A DNA stretch of 64,000 nucleotides from Kocuria sp. TGY1127_2 (GTDB taxonomy: Bacteria; Actinomycetota; Actinomycetes; Actinomycetales; Micrococcaceae), in the NCBI RefSeq assembly GCF_013394385.1, contig NZ_AP022834.1, positions 1,674,001 through 1,738,000 of the forward strand, written 5' to 3'. Both the position numbers and the translations under genes were made by a program. The notes beneath the pieces were generated by a model. The model was not told the origin of the DNA. It searched no databases and saw only the letters and a program-made list of their open reading frames with translations. Position 1 is the first letter of the stretch, and the number at the start of each line of letters is the position of its first letter. Of this stretch, positions 27,643 through 38,000 are shown piece by piece.

Positions 27643-27760
27643 GGCCGCGCTCCGCTATGAGGGATGCGCATGGTCCGGGATTCATCAGACGACGCCGGGA
27701 CTGGTGGCGACACACGGTCTGCGGGTTCCTCGGGCTGTGTTGCGGTGATGGCATGAAAGT

Positions 27761-27790
27761 ACGGTAACCAGTTTTTGAACGGTGTTCAAA
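27761..27790 (-). promoter_or_regulatory. candidate bio operon promoter with BioQ-like operator
   Basis: TTTGAAC-GGT-GTTCAAA (27774-27790) is a perfect 17-bp inverted repeat. Its core matches the published actinobacterial BioQ pattern TGAAC-N3-GTTAC except in the last two bases. On the minus strand the right half contains TTGAAC as a possible -35, with TACCGT 17 bases further as a possible -10 (27761-27766), so a bound repressor would block the promoter of bioA. Confidence 0.6.
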
Positions 27791-27896
27791 TACCATTCCG
27801 AATTCTGTCGCATCTCGGCCTGGTCAAGATATTTTGGCCCATTATCCCCTGGAGGCCAACGTTCCCAGGATTTCGTGTAACCAGTAAAAGGCGCCC

Positions 27897-28625
27897 TTAC
27901 CCGGTTGCGGTCTCGGTGTAGGCGGCATCGAAGAACTCCTTTTCCAAGCGGACGGCCGCCGTCCAGCGCTCATTGAGGGCCACGGTGTCCACGGAGGTCT
28001 GCGACGCCGCACGATTCAGCTCGTCGACGAGGAACTGGCACCACTCGCGGAAGGCCTGGCCCCGATGCAATTCAATCCACCCACGATGCAGCTGGCTCTC
28101 CGGCATGGTCAGATCCCGTTCTCCCCAGTCCAGATAGAGGCATTCGGCAACGACGAGCATGACCAGGAGTTCGGCGTAGGACGCGCTACGCACGGCGCCG
28201 CGCATAAGATCCTTGAAGCTCGACGCCGGGGCGTTCAGCTCCGGGTCGAGGCGTTCCTTCTCGGGCACGCCCAGCTCGTCGAAGGAGCGGATGAAGTAGC
28301 CATCCTCGTCACTGGCGAGCATTCCGAGCTGACGTGAGAAACGCAGCTTGGCACCGATAGTGTCCGCGTGGGCGACGCAGGCCCCCACCATGGAGATGAA
28401 CTCGTCGAAAAACTGGTAGTCCTGCTTGAGGTACTCGGCAAGAACCTCGTCAGCGATGGTCCCCGAGAAGAGCTCTCGCACGAACCGGTGATCGACGGCG
28501 GCCTCCCAAAACCCCGCCGACGGTCCGTGTCGCAGGCGGCCGACCGGGGTGTCCTCCGGCATCGGGATGACGGATTCCACGGCCTGGATGTGGGGTCGGC
28601 CGGCTGAGTTCCTATGCGGGTTCAT
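27897..28625 (-). CDS. tenA: TenA-family protein (thiaminase II-like)
   Basis: All-helical TenA family protein, 242 aa. Members hydrolyse aminopyrimidine thiamine breakdown products for salvage. Asp69 (QDYQFF) and Cys162 (AECLYLDWGE) align by eye with the substrate Asp44 and nucleophile Cys135 of B. subtilis TenA, so the enzyme is probably active. An inner ATG at codon 22 is an alternative start. It lies upstream of the bio operon on the same strand but 254 bases away, with a separate promoter region for bioA. No TPP riboswitch motifs are seen in front of it. Confidence 0.8.
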   Translation of the reverse strand: MNPHRNSAGRPHIQAVESVIPMPEDTPVGRLRHGPSAGFWEAAVDHRFVRELFSGTIADEVLAEYLKQDYQFFDEFISMVGACVAHADTIGAKLRFSRQLGMLASDEDGYFIRSFDELGVPEKERLDPELNAPASSFKDLMRGAVRSASYAELLVMLVVAECLYLDWGERDLTMPESQLHRGWIELHRGQAFREWCQFLVDELNRAASQTSVDTVALNERWTAAVRLEKEFFDAAYTETATG

Positions 28626-28707
28626 GAGGTCACCTCATTGTCGGGTCGATTGGGGCCTGATTGACGGTGACAGACCGCCTATCGCGAGTCACCATGCCTA
28701 AGCATGT

Positions 28708-28724
28708 GTTGTGTCGAACACAAC
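28708..28724. promoter_or_regulatory. 17-bp perfect inverted repeat upstream of tenA
   Basis: GTTGTGT-CGA-ACACAAC lies 83 bases before the tenA start. Its size and symmetry suit a TetR- or similar-family operator. It differs from the palindrome before bioA. Confidence 0.45.
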
Positions 28725-29096
28725 CTACCTCGGGCATCCACAATGCGCCACGTGAGTCCAGGACCAGAACGAACCGCAGTGGGGTTTGGCATGACCCCTT
28801 CCGACATCTATCGAGTTCGAATCGTATCTTCACCCATTGGCGAAGCCGTATTCAGTCCCCGATACTTAGCGAGTAATCCAGCTGAGGTGTCACGAAGCAT
28901 TAGGAGAGTTGGTGATGCAATTCGTGTGCTCAAGCACGGCGGCCTCCTGCTGGCTGCGGGAATGCTTGCTTTCGACCTCTCAGCAGTGCCCGGTCTCGAC
29001 TTCATCCCCTGCCCCGGACTCTGGTGCTCAGCGCGAGTACCCGCTTGTTGCAGAAAGACCTCGGGCCGCGGAGCGGCGTGGGGTAGCCGGCGTGTG

Positions 29097-29144
29097 CGAA
29101 GGGCCGGGCGGGAACCCACCGTAAGATTCCGGCCCGACCCTTCG
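29097..29144 (-). terminator. GC-rich hairpin after thrS
   Basis: Two 18-base arms pair with two mismatches around a 12-base loop, 30 bases beyond the thrS stop on its strand. There is no T-run, so termination may need other factors. Confidence 0.55.
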
Positions 29145-29174
29145 ACATCGGCCGCTCGTAGTCGGCGCGTGTTT

Positions 29175-31241
29175 CTAGGCGTCCTCGGCCTTAGCGTCCT
29201 CCGCCTCTCCGACCGCGGCCTTGGACACCGGATCCGTGTTGACCCGATTCTGCACGTGCTCGACGATGCGTGCGACGGCGGCCTCGACCGCGACGCCGTT
29301 GTCCTGCGAACCGTCACGGAACCGGAAGGACACGGCACCGTTCTCGGCGTCCTCCCCGCCCGCAATGAGCACGAAGGGAACCTTCTCCTTCGATGCGTTG
29401 CGAATCTTCTTGGGGAAACGATCGGTTCCGTAGTCGACCTCGACGCGAATGCCCTCTGCCTGGAGCTTCTGGGCGATCTCGGACATGTAATCGTTGAACG
29501 CTTCGGCCACCGGGATACCGATGACCTGAACCGGGGAGAGCCAGGCGGGGAATGCCCCCGCATAGTGCTCGGTCAGCACGCCCATGAACCGTTCGATCGA
29601 ACCGAACTTGGCCGAGTGGATCATGACCGGCTCTTGACGGCTGCCGTCCGCCGCCTGGTATTCGAGGCCGAACCGGGCTGGTTGGTTGAAGTCGTACTGC
29701 ACCGTGGACATCTGCCACGTGCGGCCGATCGCGTCCTTGGCCTGGACGGAGATCTTGGGGCCGTAGAACGCAGCTCCGCCCGGGTCCGGAACGAGTTCCA
29801 GACCTGTTTCGCGCGCGACGTCCTCCAAAACGGCCGTGGCTTCTTCCCATTGTTCGTCCGTGCCGATGAACTTGTCCTTTTTCTCCCCCTCGGTCTCGCG
29901 GGTCGAGAGCTCGAGGTAGAAATCGGTCAGGCCGAAGTCCGTGAGCAGCGAGAGCATGAAGTTCAGGAGGTGGCGCACCTCGCCCGGGGCCTGTTCCTTG
30001 GTCACGTAGCTGTGCGAGTCGTCCTGCGTGATCATCCGGACGCGGGTCAGCCCTTGGAGCACACCGGATTTCTCGTCACGGTAGACCGTGCCGAATTCGA
30101 AGAACCTCAGGGGCAGCTCGCGGTAGGACCGCCCACGTGCCTTGAAGATCTCGTTGTGCATCGGGCAGTTCATGGCCTTGAGGCGGTAGTTGCCGTTGTC
30201 CAGTTCCATCGCCGGGAACATACCGTCAGCGTAGTACGGAAGGTGCCCGGAGGTGTAGAACAGGTCCTCCTTGGTGATGTGCGGCGTCCCGACGTACTGG
30301 AAGCCTTCCGCGAGGTGCCGGTCGCGGACGTAATTCTCCATCTCGCGCTTGATGACACCGCCCTTCGGGTGGAACACGGGCAGGCCCGGGCCGATGTTCT
30401 TCGGGAACGAGAACAGGTCGAGTTCCTCGCCCAGGCGACGGTGATCGCGGCGTTCGGCCTCGGCGATGCGCTCCTTGTACTCGGTGAGCTCTTCCTTGGT
30501 AGGCCATGCGGTTCCGTAAATGCGCTGCAGCATGGGGTTCTTCTCGGAACCCCGCCAGTAGGCTCCGCCCGAACGGGTCAAGGCGTATCCGTTGGCGATC
30601 AGCTTGGTGTTGGGCAGGTGGGGGCCGCGGCAGAGATCCTTCCAGACCGTCTCCCCCTTGCGGTCCACGTTGTCGTAGATCGTGATCTCGCCCTCGCCGA
30701 CCTCGACCGAGGCGCCCTCGGCGGCGTCGGCTCCTGAACCGGGGCCCTGCGAGAGTCCGAGGAGCTCGAGCTTGTACGGCTCGTCCTTCATCTCCTCGAC
30801 GGCTTCGTCGTGGGATACGGAACGACGCCGGAAGGTTTGGCCCGACTTGATGATCTTCATCATCGACTTCTCGAGCTTCTTGAGGTCCTCGGGCGTGAAA
30901 GGGTCCTCGACGTCGAAGTCGAAGTAGAAGCCGTCCGTGATGTACGGGCCGATGCCGAGCTTGGCGTCGGGACGCATGCTCTGCACTGCCTGTGCCATGA
31001 CGTGAGCGGCCGAGTGGCGCAGGACCTCGAGCCCCTCGGGCTGGTTAATGGTCACGGGGACGACGACGTCGCCGTCCGCCACCTCGGTGCTCAGGTCCTT
31101 GAGGACGTCGTTGATCCGGGCGACCACGACCGTGGCGTTGTCGGCGAACAGGTCCGCGGCGGTGGTGCCCGTGGTCACCTGCTGGGGCTCGCCGTGGACG
31201 GTGATCTGCAGGTTTTCGGCCGGGTTCTCGGCCATGGACAC
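29175..31241 (-). CDS. thrS: threonine--tRNA ligase
   Basis: Class II synthetase charging tRNA-Thr; 688 aa. Domains in order are an N-terminal TGS domain, the editing domain with [11 protein letters not shown] (metal-binding histidines), the catalytic core with the zinc cysteine in [12 protein letters not shown], and the C-terminal anticodon-binding domain. ATG 31241 follows AAGGAGTGAGTG. Acidic/Ala-rich tail of about 20 residues. It is divergent from the DipZ-type gene, with a 299-base gap between the two starts. A -10-like TAGAAT lies in that gap on the thrS strand, but I see no T-box. Confidence 0.97.
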   Translation of the reverse strand: MSMAENPAENLQITVHGEPQQVTTGTTAADLFADNATVVVARINDVLKDLSTEVADGDVVVPVTINQPEGLEVLRHSAAHVMAQAVQSMRPDAKLGIGPYITDGFYFDFDVEDPFTPEDLKKLEKSMMKIIKSGQTFRRRSVSHDEAVEEMKDEPYKLELLGLSQGPGSGADAAEGASVEVGEGEITIYDNVDRKGETVWKDLCRGPHLPNTKLIANGYALTRSGGAYWRGSEKNPMLQRIYGTAWPTKEELTEYKERIAEAERRDHRRLGEELDLFSFPKNIGPGLPVFHPKGGVIKREMENYVRDRHLAEGFQYVGTPHITKEDLFYTSGHLPYYADGMFPAMELDNGNYRLKAMNCPMHNEIFKARGRSYRELPLRFFEFGTVYRDEKSGVLQGLTRVRMITQDDSHSYVTKEQAPGEVRHLLNFMLSLLTDFGLTDFYLELSTRETEGEKKDKFIGTDEQWEEATAVLEDVARETGLELVPDPGGAAFYGPKISVQAKDAIGRTWQMSTVQYDFNQPARFGLEYQAADGSRQEPVMIHSAKFGSIERFMGVLTEHYAGAFPAWLSPVQVIGIPVAEAFNDYMSEIAQKLQAEGIRVEVDYGTDRFPKKIRNASKEKVPFVLIAGGEDAENGAVSFRFRDGSQDNGVAVEAAVARIVEHVQNRVNTDPVSKAAVGEAEDAKAEDA

Positions 31242-31540
31242 TCACTCCTTGTGGTGGTCGGCGCGCGGCGATACCTGGGACACGCGCAGTGGAAATAGGC
31301 ACCCGGCGGTCGATGGGAACACGGCGGGTCGTGACGATTCTACCCACAAGGGACTTGCTCGTGCTTCCCGCCGCTGAGGCCTCGCACCAACTCGTGACGT
31401 GGGGCATTGCGGGTCGCTCGGTCGGGGCGCCGGCGTCGGATTTCTCGGCCGCGATGCCGGGCATCGGGCAATCCGTAGGGGCGTCCGCTCCGAATCAACA
31501 GTGCATGTAGAAACGACAAGCCTCTTGGAGAGACAACATC

Positions 31541-33283
31541 ATGCTCGCGCTGATTCTGCTGGGCCTTCTGGGCGGTCTGGTCACCGGAATCTCCCCGTGT
31601 ATCCTGCCCGTCCTGCCTGTTATCTTCTGGACCGGGGGCGCGGATTCCGCCAGGTTCGACGACGACCCCTCGCGGCCTCGCACTTCACGGTGGCGCCCGT
31701 ACCAGGTTGTCGGCGGTCTCGTCCTGAGTTTCTCCGCCGTCACACTGCTCGGCTCGCTCCTGCTCGGTGCCCTGCACCTGCCACATGACCTCATCCGCTG
31801 GTTCGGCATCGGCTTCCTGATTCTTGTCGGCCTCGGAATGATCGTTCCCCGCCTCGAGCAGCTGATCGAACGACCGTTCTCCTGGGTCCCCCAACGCCAA
31901 GTCAACACCCGACGCGGCGGATTCCTCATGGGCCTGGCCCTGGGCGCCGTCTACGTCCCCTGCGCCGGACCCGTGCTGGCCGCGATCACCGTCGCGGGCG
32001 CCACGGGACGCATCGGTCCCGACACCCTCACGCTGACTCTGTCCTTTGCCGTCGGTACCGCCGTCCCGCTGCTCTTCTTCGCACTCGCCGGACGCGGGCT
32101 TGCCGAGCGATTGAAGGCCTTTCGGCGTCGGCAACGAATGGTTCGGACCACCGCGGGCATTCTGGTGATCGCTTTGGCCGTGGGCCTGGCCCTCGATTTT
32201 CCGGCCGCCGTCCAACGCAGCGTGCCGGACTACACCGCGTCGGCACAAGAACTGATCGATCACGGAACCCAACGCCACAGCGGGGCCGCCAGCGGATCGG
32301 AAGTTTCCGGGAAACCGGGAGGGTCCGGCGACGTCGACCATCTGGCCAGCTGCCAGCAGAACTCCGGCGCCAGGGACGGCTGCTCGCCCGCTCCCGAACT
32401 GCGAGGCATCACGGGGTGGCTGAACACCGAGGGCGGGAAGCCCGTTTCCCTCGAATCCCAGCGCGGCAAGGTCGTGCTGGTCGATTTCTGGGCCTACTCG
32501 TGCATCAACTGCCAACGCACGATCCCGCACCTGAATGCGCTGTACAGCAGGTACAAGGACGCCGGATTGGAGATCGTGGGCGTCCACACCCCGGAGTATG
32601 CCTTCGAGCACGAGACCGACAATGTTGCCGCGGGCATTCGCGAGCAGAAGATCGCCTACCCCGTGGCCCAGGACAACGACTACGCGACTTGGAAGGCTTA
32701 CGACAATCACTACTGGCCCGCGCACTACCTGGTCGACGCTTCCGGCAGGTTGCGTGCGTCCAGAACGGGAGAAGGCGGCTACGACGTCACCGAATCCCAG
32801 ATCCGCACCCTGCTGAAGGAAGCGCATCCCGGGATCCAGCTTCCCGCACCCGTCGAGTCAGGTGCCAACCACGACAACGACGACGAGTCGCACCGCACCC
32901 CAGAAACCTATCTCGGCACGGACCGCGCACAGTCCTATGTCGGCGAAGGAACCTACTCGGCGGGAAATCGGGCATTCTCCGACGGCGACCCCACGCGCGA
33001 CGATTCCTTCACACTGTATGGAAACTGGAATCTTTCCGGGGAAAGCATCCGACCCCGTGATGAAGCAGCCTCCCTGAGCCTCAACTTCACCGCGAAAATC
33101 GTGCAGGTTGTTGCTTCGGGGACCGGAACCATCGACGTCGAGACCCCGAACGGCCACCGGCAAGTGCGCCTGGATGACCAAGCCAACTCCTATGACCTGA
33201 TCAACGAGGCCAAGCAGGAGTCCGGGCAGATCAAGGTCACGGTAGCACCGGGAGTAAAGCTGTACTCCTTCACCTTCGGGTAG
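31541..33283 (+). CDS. DipZ-like protein: CcdA membrane domain, thioredoxin domain and C-terminal domain
   Basis: Membrane thiol-transfer protein of 580 aa, like mycobacterial DipZ. Residues 1-225 are a CcdA/DsbD-type membrane part with the paired cysteines in SPC20ILP and VPC141AGP. A linker contains two more cysteines, 271 and 281. A TlpA-like thioredoxin domain follows, with WAYSC321INC324, an extracytoplasmic redox centre. The last 140 residues form a beta-rich domain typical of DipZ. It would carry electrons from cytoplasmic thioredoxin to exported proteins. ATG 31541 has GGAGAG upstream. The following pirin gene is separated and may have its own start signals. Confidence 0.9.
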   Translation: MLALILLGLLGGLVTGISPCILPVLPVIFWTGGADSARFDDDPSRPRTSRWRPYQVVGGLVLSFSAVTLLGSLLLGALHLPHDLIRWFGIGFLILVGLGMIVPRLEQLIERPFSWVPQRQVNTRRGGFLMGLALGAVYVPCAGPVLAAITVAGATGRIGPDTLTLTLSFAVGTAVPLLFFALAGRGLAERLKAFRRRQRMVRTTAGILVIALAVGLALDFPAAVQRSVPDYTASAQELIDHGTQRHSGAASGSEVSGKPGGSGDVDHLASCQQNSGARDGCSPAPELRGITGWLNTEGGKPVSLESQRGKVVLVDFWAYSCINCQRTIPHLNALYSRYKDAGLEIVGVHTPEYAFEHETDNVAAGIREQKIAYPVAQDNDYATWKAYDNHYWPAHYLVDASGRLRASRTGEGGYDVTESQIRTLLKEAHPGIQLPAPVESGANHDNDDESHRTPETYLGTDRAQSYVGEGTYSAGNRAFSDGDPTRDDSFTLYGNWNLSGESIRPRDEAASLSLNFTAKIVQVVASGTGTIDVETPNGHRQVRLDDQANSYDLINEAKQESGQIKVTVAPGVKLYSFTFG

Positions 33284-33423
33284 AGATCAATGATCCGGGT
33301 GGACCAGGAGCGGAATGATCCCGGCATCGATACGGTTGTGATGTGCACGATCGTTTCTGCCGATCGCGCCCGTGCAGCATCCCGTCCGGGCGCGGCAGTC
33401 CGGAAGAGAGTTATGAGGCCGCG

Positions 33424-34545
33424 GTGAGCAATGTCGAAGCAGACCCCCAGGAGACCGTGTGCGCCTCGAATCCGGAGCGCGGTCGGTTCTCGGCAGGATT
33501 GCGCGACGGGGTCACGGTGGAACGGTGCGAGGCTGGCATCGTCGAAATCCTCGAGCCCCGCAAAGTGCCCCTGGGCGGGCCGCGAGCGATGACGGTGCTG
33601 CGCACCCTGCCTCAGAGGGCCCGGTCGCTCATCGGCGCCTGGTGCTTCGTGGACTCCTTCGGCCCGGACGACGTCGCCCGCACGGGTGGCATGAAAGTGG
33701 CCCGGCATCCGCACACCGGCCTGGCCACGGTCTCGTGGTTGTTCGAAGGCAGCATCGACCACCTCGATTCCGCGGGCCACTGGGCCACGGTCAGGCCGGG
33801 TGAGGTTAATCTGATGAATGCGGGCCGGGGAATCACCCACTCGGAATTCTCCTCGGCGCAGACCACGACCTTGCACGGGCTCCAGCTCTGGTATGCGCTT
33901 CCGGAGGCAGCCCGTTTCTCCGAGCCGGACCTCGATTCATTCCGCCCGGACACCATCCGAGGTCAAGGCTACGAGGCGTTGGTGTTTCTGGGGTCTCTGC
34001 TCGGGCAGAGCTCCCCCGTCCGCACGGCCCTCCCCCTGACGGGCGCCGAGCTGCGTCTCGAACCCCACACCGAAATCCAGATCACCGTTCCGGAAGACCA
34101 CGAACACGGTCTGGTCCAGGTCAGCGGGCCCGTGTGGGTCAACGACGTTCCCGTGACGCAGAACGCAATCGGGTTCGTCCCCACCGGTCACCGGTCCATC
34201 AGGATCAGCGCGGGGGCGGAACCCGCGCTCGCCTTGCTCATCGGTGGCGAGCCCCTCAACGAGCAGATCGTGATGTGGTGGAACTTCGTGGGACGCAGCC
34301 ACGAGGAGATCGTCCGATGGCGCAACCGGTACATGCGTGAAATGGGCTTCGAAAATGGGGGCGAGGATGAGAGCGAGCGGGGCGCTCCCGGCTCCTTCAC
34401 CTCGGCCTCCGCGTCCATGGACGAGGCCGGCTCCGATCCCGCAGAGGAACAACCCCGGCTCCAATTCGGCCATTTTCCCCCGGACACTCCCGCACCCCTG
34501 CCCGCCCCGGAGGTTCCGCATACACGTTTGAAGCTCCGCGGCTGA
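33424..34545 (+). CDS. pirin family protein
   Basis: Bicupin of the pirin family, 373 aa. The metal site is recognisable as HPHTGLATVSWLFEG and NAGRGITHSE. Pirins range from quercetinases to redox-sensing cofactors, so the specific role is open. The start is taken at GTG 33424 (VSNVEADPQ), since upstream codons of the open frame look non-coding. The C-terminal 60 residues are a Glu/Pro/Ala-rich tail outside the fold. It is followed by a small GNAT gene on the same strand, 43 bases away. Confidence 0.88.
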   Translation: MSNVEADPQETVCASNPERGRFSAGLRDGVTVERCEAGIVEILEPRKVPLGGPRAMTVLRTLPQRARSLIGAWCFVDSFGPDDVARTGGMKVARHPHTGLATVSWLFEGSIDHLDSAGHWATVRPGEVNLMNAGRGITHSEFSSAQTTTLHGLQLWYALPEAARFSEPDLDSFRPDTIRGQGYEALVFLGSLLGQSSPVRTALPLTGAELRLEPHTEIQITVPEDHEHGLVQVSGPVWVNDVPVTQNAIGFVPTGHRSIRISAGAEPALALLIGGEPLNEQIVMWWNFVGRSHEEIVRWRNRYMREMGFENGGEDESERGAPGSFTSASASMDEAGSDPAEEQPRLQFGHFPPDTPAPLPAPEVPHTRLKLRG

Positions 34546-34588
34546 CACGGCGTCGGCCGCTGAGGGAAGCACAGAAGGAGGAGCAGCC

Positions 34589-34945
34589 ATGACACAACCT
34601 ACGTCAGACGATCCGCATATGGTTCGTGGCCGGCAGGAAGGCCGGGAGGCCTTCGAAATTCACGTCGACGATTCCGGGAAGGCCGCCGGATTCACACAAT
34701 TCGTGGATCATTCGGGACCGAACGGCGAACGCGCCCGTATTTTTCCGCACACCTTCGTCGACGAGAAGTTCTCGGGCCAAGGCCTCGCCTCCGCCCTGGT
34801 CCGCCGGGCCCTGGACGAGAGCATCGAGGAGGGATCCACGATCGTTGCCGTCTGCCCCTACGTCAAGACCTGGATCCGCAGACACCCCGCGTACGAGGAA
34901 TTCTCGACTGCGCCGACCTCCGAGCACCTTCAGGCCCTCGACTGA
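34589..34945 (+). CDS. small GNAT-like N-acetyltransferase (YjdJ/Gcn5-related type)
   Basis: Short GNAT-fold protein, 118 aa. It has the acetyl-CoA loop in EKFSGQGLASALVRRAL and the family-typical CPYVKTWIRRHPAYEEF near the end. Substrate unknown. A strong AGGAGG-like site (GAAGGAGGAG) precedes its ATG. The gene converges on dnaE2, with 99 bases between stops and no clear terminator. Confidence 0.87.
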   Translation: MTQPTSDDPHMVRGRQEGREAFEIHVDDSGKAAGFTQFVDHSGPNGERARIFPHTFVDEKFSGQGLASALVRRALDESIEEGSTIVAVCPYVKTWIRRHPAYEEFSTAPTSEHLQALD

Positions 34946-35044
34946 CGTTTCCTGCTCGGCCCGGTGGGCGGGATGGCCGCACGAGGTGGCCTGACCGACC
35001 GGCCCGTTTCACTCCTCTGCGTCCCTGCCCCATCACCTCCCGAA

Positions 35045-38000
35045 TCAGCCTGCTTGCTTCCTGAGGGCCGACGGCGGAAAAGGCAGCGGCGTCTCCCCCT
35101 CGACCAGCGCGGTCAGGTCCCACGCTTGAAGCGCCGTCAGCGAGATTCCGCGGGGGCCCGTGCGTCGGGTGGTTCCGCGGATCAGGATCATCGGAGTTCC
35201 GAACAGGTCGGGCCCCGAGAGCTTCTGCGCTTCGTCGAAGAACGCCGTGTCCACACACCCGGTTCCGTCGTCGAGGGAAATGAAGACCACGCGCTTGCCG
35301 TTCTTCATCGGCGGCGTCATGGTCGAAACCCGCACGCCCGCAACCCATACCTCGGACTTGTTGCGCATCCTGATCAGGTCGGCCGCGCGGGTCAGCGGCC
35401 ACGTCCTGGTCTTATCGCGGTACCCGACCATCAAGTGCGCAGAGACGTCCAGTGCCAACAGGTCCAGTTCGGTGCGCACGGTCGAGGTCACGTCGCTGGT
35501 ATCCCTGCTCTCGTACGGGGTTTCGAGGTGGGCGCCCAGAGGCAGGGAAAGCTGTACCGGCACGGCACCGGCTTCCCCTGAACGCGCCCCGGTCTCGGTC
35601 GGCCGGGGAACGACGTCGTCGTACCCACCGCCGGCAGCACGTACGACGCCGCCGCCCCCGACCCCCTGTTGCCAGACGCCGCGGAAGACCTCGACATCGA
35701 GAGCGCCGACCGCGGCGAGCCGGTCGAGCGTGGGCTTGTGGGGGCGAGCGCGCGCTTTCAGATCCGCCACGGAGACGTACGGTGCCCGGGCCGTGATTCT
35801 GTCGATTTCGGCCCCACTGATTCCGGACAGCTGGGTGAGGGGAAGCCGGATCCCCCACCTCTCGGCGCCGGGGCTCCTCCCGGTCTCGGCCCCGCGGCCA
35901 CTCGCGACTCCCCGGCCGAGACCCCGACCCACACCCGCACCCACGCCCAGATCCGAATCCGCCCCAGAATCCACGACGCGTTCCACACGGTAGTTCCGAC
36001 CGGATCGATTGACGTCCAGGGGCAGCAACTCTATGCCCAGGCGCCTAGCCTCGGCGAGGATCAGACGCTGGGGGTACATCCCGGGGTCGTGTTCGAGCAG
36101 CCCCGTCATGAAGTGCGCCGGATAGTGGGTCTTGAGCCAGGCCGATTGGTAGGTCGGGATCGCGAAGGCGGCACCATGGGCCTTGCAGAATCCGAAGGAT
36201 CCGAAGGCCGCGAGCGCCGTCCAGGTCTTGTCGATGACTTCTCGGGAGTAGCCTCTGCGGGCGGAGTGGAGGCGGAAGTGTTCTTCGACGTCGTCCTGGG
36301 CCGTGCTCCCCAGTTTCCTGCGGAATTCGTCCGAGGAGGCGAGGTCGCATCCTGTCATGGTGCTGAAGACGTTGAGGATCTGTTCGTGGAAGACCATGAC
36401 CCCGGCGGTTTCTTCCAGGTAGGGCACGAGGTCTTCCTCGATGTAGTTGGGGGTTGCGAATCCGTGGCGGGATTCGAGGTATGGCCGGACCATGTCGGAT
36501 TGCATGGGGCCGGGGCGGAAGAGGGAGATGTCGATGATGAGGTCGCCGACGCTCGAGGGCTGCATCTTGCCGATGAGCTCGCGCTGACCTGGGGATTCGA
36601 TCTGGAAGCAGCCGAGGGTCTGGGTGGATTGGATGAGGTCGAAGGTTTTTGGGTCGCGGGTGTCGATGGTTTCGAGATCGGGTTTGTGCCCTTCGGTGCG
36701 TTCGATCTCCTGGAGCGTGTATGCCATCGAGGACTGCATGCGGACCCCGAGGATGTCGAGTTTGAGTAGGCCCATGGGGTCCATGTCGTGCTTGTCGAAT
36801 TGGCTCATGGGCAGCCCCATTCCGGAGGGTTGCACCGGGGTGCGCCGGAGGAGCGAGGCGTTGGAGAGGATCACGCCGCACGGGTGCATCGAGAGGTGGC
36901 GCGGGAGGCGGTCGAGCCTTTCGGTGAGGTCGATGAGCAAGTTGACCTTGGGGTCTTCGCGGGCTTCCCGACGCAGTTCGGCCAGTTCGGGTTTGATGTC
37001 GAGGAGTTCGCGCAGTTCTCCGGCGGGAACGCGCCAGATGGTTTTGGCGATGCGGTCCGTCTGTTCCGGGGTGAGGCCGATGGCGCGGGCTGCGTCTCGG
37101 ACTGCTCCGCGGGCGCGGTAACCGTTGTGCATGGACATGAGGCTGACGCGGTGGTCGCCGTAGTGGTCGAAGACGAGCCGGTAGATTTCGTGGCGTCGCG
37201 CGGATTCGACGTCGATGTCGATGTCCGGCAGGGTCGATCTTTTGTCCGAGAGGAATCGTTCGAAGACCAGCCCGTATTCGAGGGGGTCGACGACCGAGAT
37301 ATTCAGGAGGTAGTTGACCAGGGAGGACACCCCGGATCCGCGTGCCGCGTGGCGGATACCCAGGGATTCGATGAGGCCGGAGACGTGGCCCACGGTCAGG
37401 AAGTAGGAGCAGAATCCGAGGTTCTCGATGGTACGCAGTTCCCGGTCGAGGCGTTCCCGCGGGGTTTCCCAGTCGCGGCGGGCCAGGCCGGGTCCGTGGA
37501 CCTTCTGGTCCTTTTCCGCCCCGTAGACGCGTTCGAGGGCTGCTTCGCAGCGGGCTCTGAGTTCGGCCGCGGGCATGCGCGTGACTCCGGTCAGGTGCGC
37601 TTCGGGCACGGTGGGAGTCCCGTACCCCATGTCCGTGGCCGGGTCGATTGCGCACCGGTGCGCGAGTTCAGCGGCGAGGGCGGTGAGGTCCGACGCGGTG
37701 ATGCCGGCGTCCGCGGCCCGAGCGATCTCTGCCGCGATGGAGCCCATGTCCTGAGCGGGTTTGAGCCATCCCTGCCCGTTGACCTGTTGGATTCCCTCCC
37801 CAAGCGCGGTGAGGCTGCGGGCGGCGTCGAGGACGTCCGCGGTCACGGCCTGGTCTTCCGTCGCGTAGCGGACGGCGTTGCTGACGACGGCGCCCACTCG
37901 GCTTTCCGCCGCGATCCCGAGCATTCGTGCCGCATGCGCCACGCTCCGGCGCTCCCCCGGCCTGGTCAGGTGGTTGACGAGGTTGACGCGCAGCCGGCGT

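Larger units (their letters stand above)
28626..29174. other. 549-bp gap between thrS and tenA
   Basis: No gene is called here. It holds a candidate operator near tenA (28708-28724) and a hairpin after thrS (29097-29144). The middle part (about 28790-29030) is free of stops in one plus-strand frame and gives a protein-like stretch with segments such as VLKHGGLLLAAGMLAF, but there is no good start or family match; it may be a gene remnant or chance. Confidence 0.4.

Noticed and set aside
28626-28700. TPP riboswitch before tenA
   Set aside because: The conserved CTGAGA and ACCTGA elements are absent.
28805-28835. tRNA-like T-arm sequence GAGTTCGAATCG
   Set aside because: No matching acceptor, D or anticodon arms can be folded around it on either strand.
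28704-30737. 677-codon plus-strand open frame opposite thrS
   Set aside because: Most of it is antisense to thrS. Only the first part outside thrS is possible, and it has no start signal or family match.
31242-31540. T-box leader before thrS
   Set aside because: No T-box sequence or terminator/antiterminator pair was found; only a -10-like TAGAAT.
35881-35970. Possible tandem-repeat array
   Set aside because: The short C-rich repeats are irregular and lie inside dnaE2, encoding its Gly/Arg-rich insertion; not an independent repeat element.
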